Shown here in pieces: positions 62,607 through 64,000 of a DNA stretch of 64,000 nucleotides. The DNA is from Lineus longissimus. Taxonomy: Eukaryota > Nemertea > Pilidiophora > Heteronemertea > Lineidae. Where the stretch lies: assembly GCF_910592395.1 (NCBI RefSeq), contig NC_088310.1, forward strand, positions 3,851,501 to 3,915,500, written 5' to 3'. The notes under the pieces are model-generated. The model did not search any database. It was not told the DNA's origin and was given only the letters and a program-made list of their open reading frames with translations. Within the stretch, counting starts at the first letter, position 1; the number at the start of each line of letters is the position of its first letter. The position numbers were made by a program, and so were the translations under genes.

Positions 62607-64000
62607 TATTACAGCGTGATATCTGAATTTCCAGAAAATAATACGACGCACCTACCTTTCTCAAATATGTCTTAACCTTTGCGTGGTTTATTGATATTTA
62701 CGTCTAGCTTACTGCCACGTATATCGACTAAGCGATCAGCTATTAAGACGCCAGGATTGGTACCAATATGTATTGTTAGTTTCGAAATGATTGGCTTGAT
62801 CCTGAAAGGAATCGATGAAGCTCTGATATAGTGCTTTTGCCAAATGCAGCGTGAACAATACACGTACAGAACGGATCAGCTTATATTTCCATAGCTTCTA
62901 TCACTATAACTTGTCTCACCAAGACAGTGAGGTATCAATTTTAGTCTAAAGCACCCAAACTAAACATCAGAATTTTTTTTAAAAATCTTCCGTAGTTTGA
63001 AGCAACAAAGCCGTTACACGGTTGCGACGCCAACATCGCTACCGCAAAAACGAACCACATCATTCATTGAAAACTATATTACATTGAAGCTAAGGTGTTT
63101 TAGAATACCCTACCATACAGCACCAACATTAAACGGCAGTAAGATTCACCATTTCATCACAGTGAATAAGAACGAGGCAAAACCACCTGAAACGGAGCAT
63201 AACGTTTACTTCAAATCGATATCAAATACATGTAACAACACAATCAAGTTGATGATGCTTCCTGATCAAATATTTACGTCGAAGTCTCCGGATTTTCATC
63301 ATGATGTCTTGTTCCTTTAAAAAGAAATGAGGTGACTTTTATGAGGCAATATCTGGGTCTGATCACACCATGTTTTGGCATCGCCGGTGAGCCTGGCTGC
63401 ATGGCAGGCAAGCGAGCCGTGCTGAGCTGTGCAAGGCAGTCAAATGAAATCTTTAAGCCGTATGAAAAAGGTCTGACTCAGACTTCAGAGCAACAAAGAG
63501 GCCGGCCCACAAAAAAAGACTCGTGCTCAGTTGATTTTTGGCCAAAAAGATGCTTTCAAGGGGGTCATTCTGATCAAATTGGCATGCACGTTTGGAAAAG
63601 CGGCTGATGTCTCGTGGATGTTCCACCAGTATGATGGGGCAAGTCTTCCAAGGAAGGCAGCAGTCACCTAGTTTAATGAACTCCCGCCCAGTAAATCTTA
63701 TTAATACTCAAGCATTTCGTGACAGTTATCACCAACGAAATTGATTCTAAACTTCATGAAATATTCACTTGATGACACATTGTTTGGGATCAGTTCCAGA
63801 ATGTCTCTAGAATCAATCTGACCAGTCTGTCAGATTAATATTTCAAACCAGATGGAATAAGGTTTGATCAATCTCAAGTACGCCCTGTATACAGGACTCC
63901 TTCGTATTCTTTAATTGCAACCAAGGAGACCAGGACCTCGTCACCAAGCGCCCGATGAATTTGTAATTATTATTGACATGTTTCGTCTCGTGTGGGGGCA
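62607..64000. other. Right end of the window, no recognised gene
   Basis: About 1.4 kb containing short open frames without recognisable domains. I see no repeat, RNA gene or convincing exon. Confidence 0.55.

Noticed and set aside
62672-62863. 63-codon minus-strand frame
   Set aside because: It starts at GTG and lacks splice or domain support.
1-64000. CRISPR arrays, bacterial operons, rRNA genes, retroviral or LTR elements
   Set aside because: None seen. There are no regular short repeats with spacers, no polycistronic frames, no rRNA sequence, and no long paired direct repeats with coding between them.

Overview
The window is nuclear DNA from an animal. Genes are few and split by GT-AG introns up to 12 kb long, coding density is very low, most open frames are short and random, and there are MITE-like elements, homopolymer tracts and eukaryotic tRNA genes. 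The best-recognised gene is a Vsx (visual system homeobox, Chx10-type) paired-class homeobox gene. The frequent palindrome ACATGTA and the gene content suggest a marine invertebrate, perhaps a spiralian, but this is inference and the species cannot be named from the sequence.

Left two thirds (about 1-41 kb), all on the minus strand: a head-to-tail pair of Vsx genes. The right-hand copy (Vsx-A) is complete. Its five coding exons are 40595-40184, 27922-27841, 25628-25505, 17036-16862 and 16472-16249; all splice phases agree and they give 338 residues with octapeptide-like motif, homeodomain, CVC domain and OAR motif. About 14.6 kb further along the direction of transcription lies the first coding exon of a second copy (Vsx-B, 1676-1250). 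It has the same motif and the same phase-1 donor, and the rest of that gene is beyond the left edge. Introns and intergenic DNA hold a PIF/Harbinger-like MITE, palindromes, simple repeats and a few homeodomain-dimer-type sites.

Middle (41-50 kb): intergenic DNA with two families of diverged local repeats and no gene I can recognise.

50-54 kb: a four-exon plus-strand gene for a 303-residue secreted, basic, cysteine-rich protein with a possible SUEL/galactose-binding-lectin-like segment. Facing it on the minus strand is a small single-pass membrane protein with a Ser/Thr/Pro-rich ectodomain.

54-61.5 kb: a tandem array of 1.7-1.9 kb units, each with one minus-strand tRNA-Pro(UGG) gene (five copies). 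Long and short units alternate, so the last duplication probably copied a two-unit block. To the right are a 429-bp foldback element (62178-62606) and unassigned sequence.

The protein-coding genes do not form one pathway. Vsx-A and Vsx-B are likely transcription factors of retinal or interneuron type that may share regulatory DNA. The most unusual structures are the Vsx tandem pair and the higher-order tRNA-Pro array.
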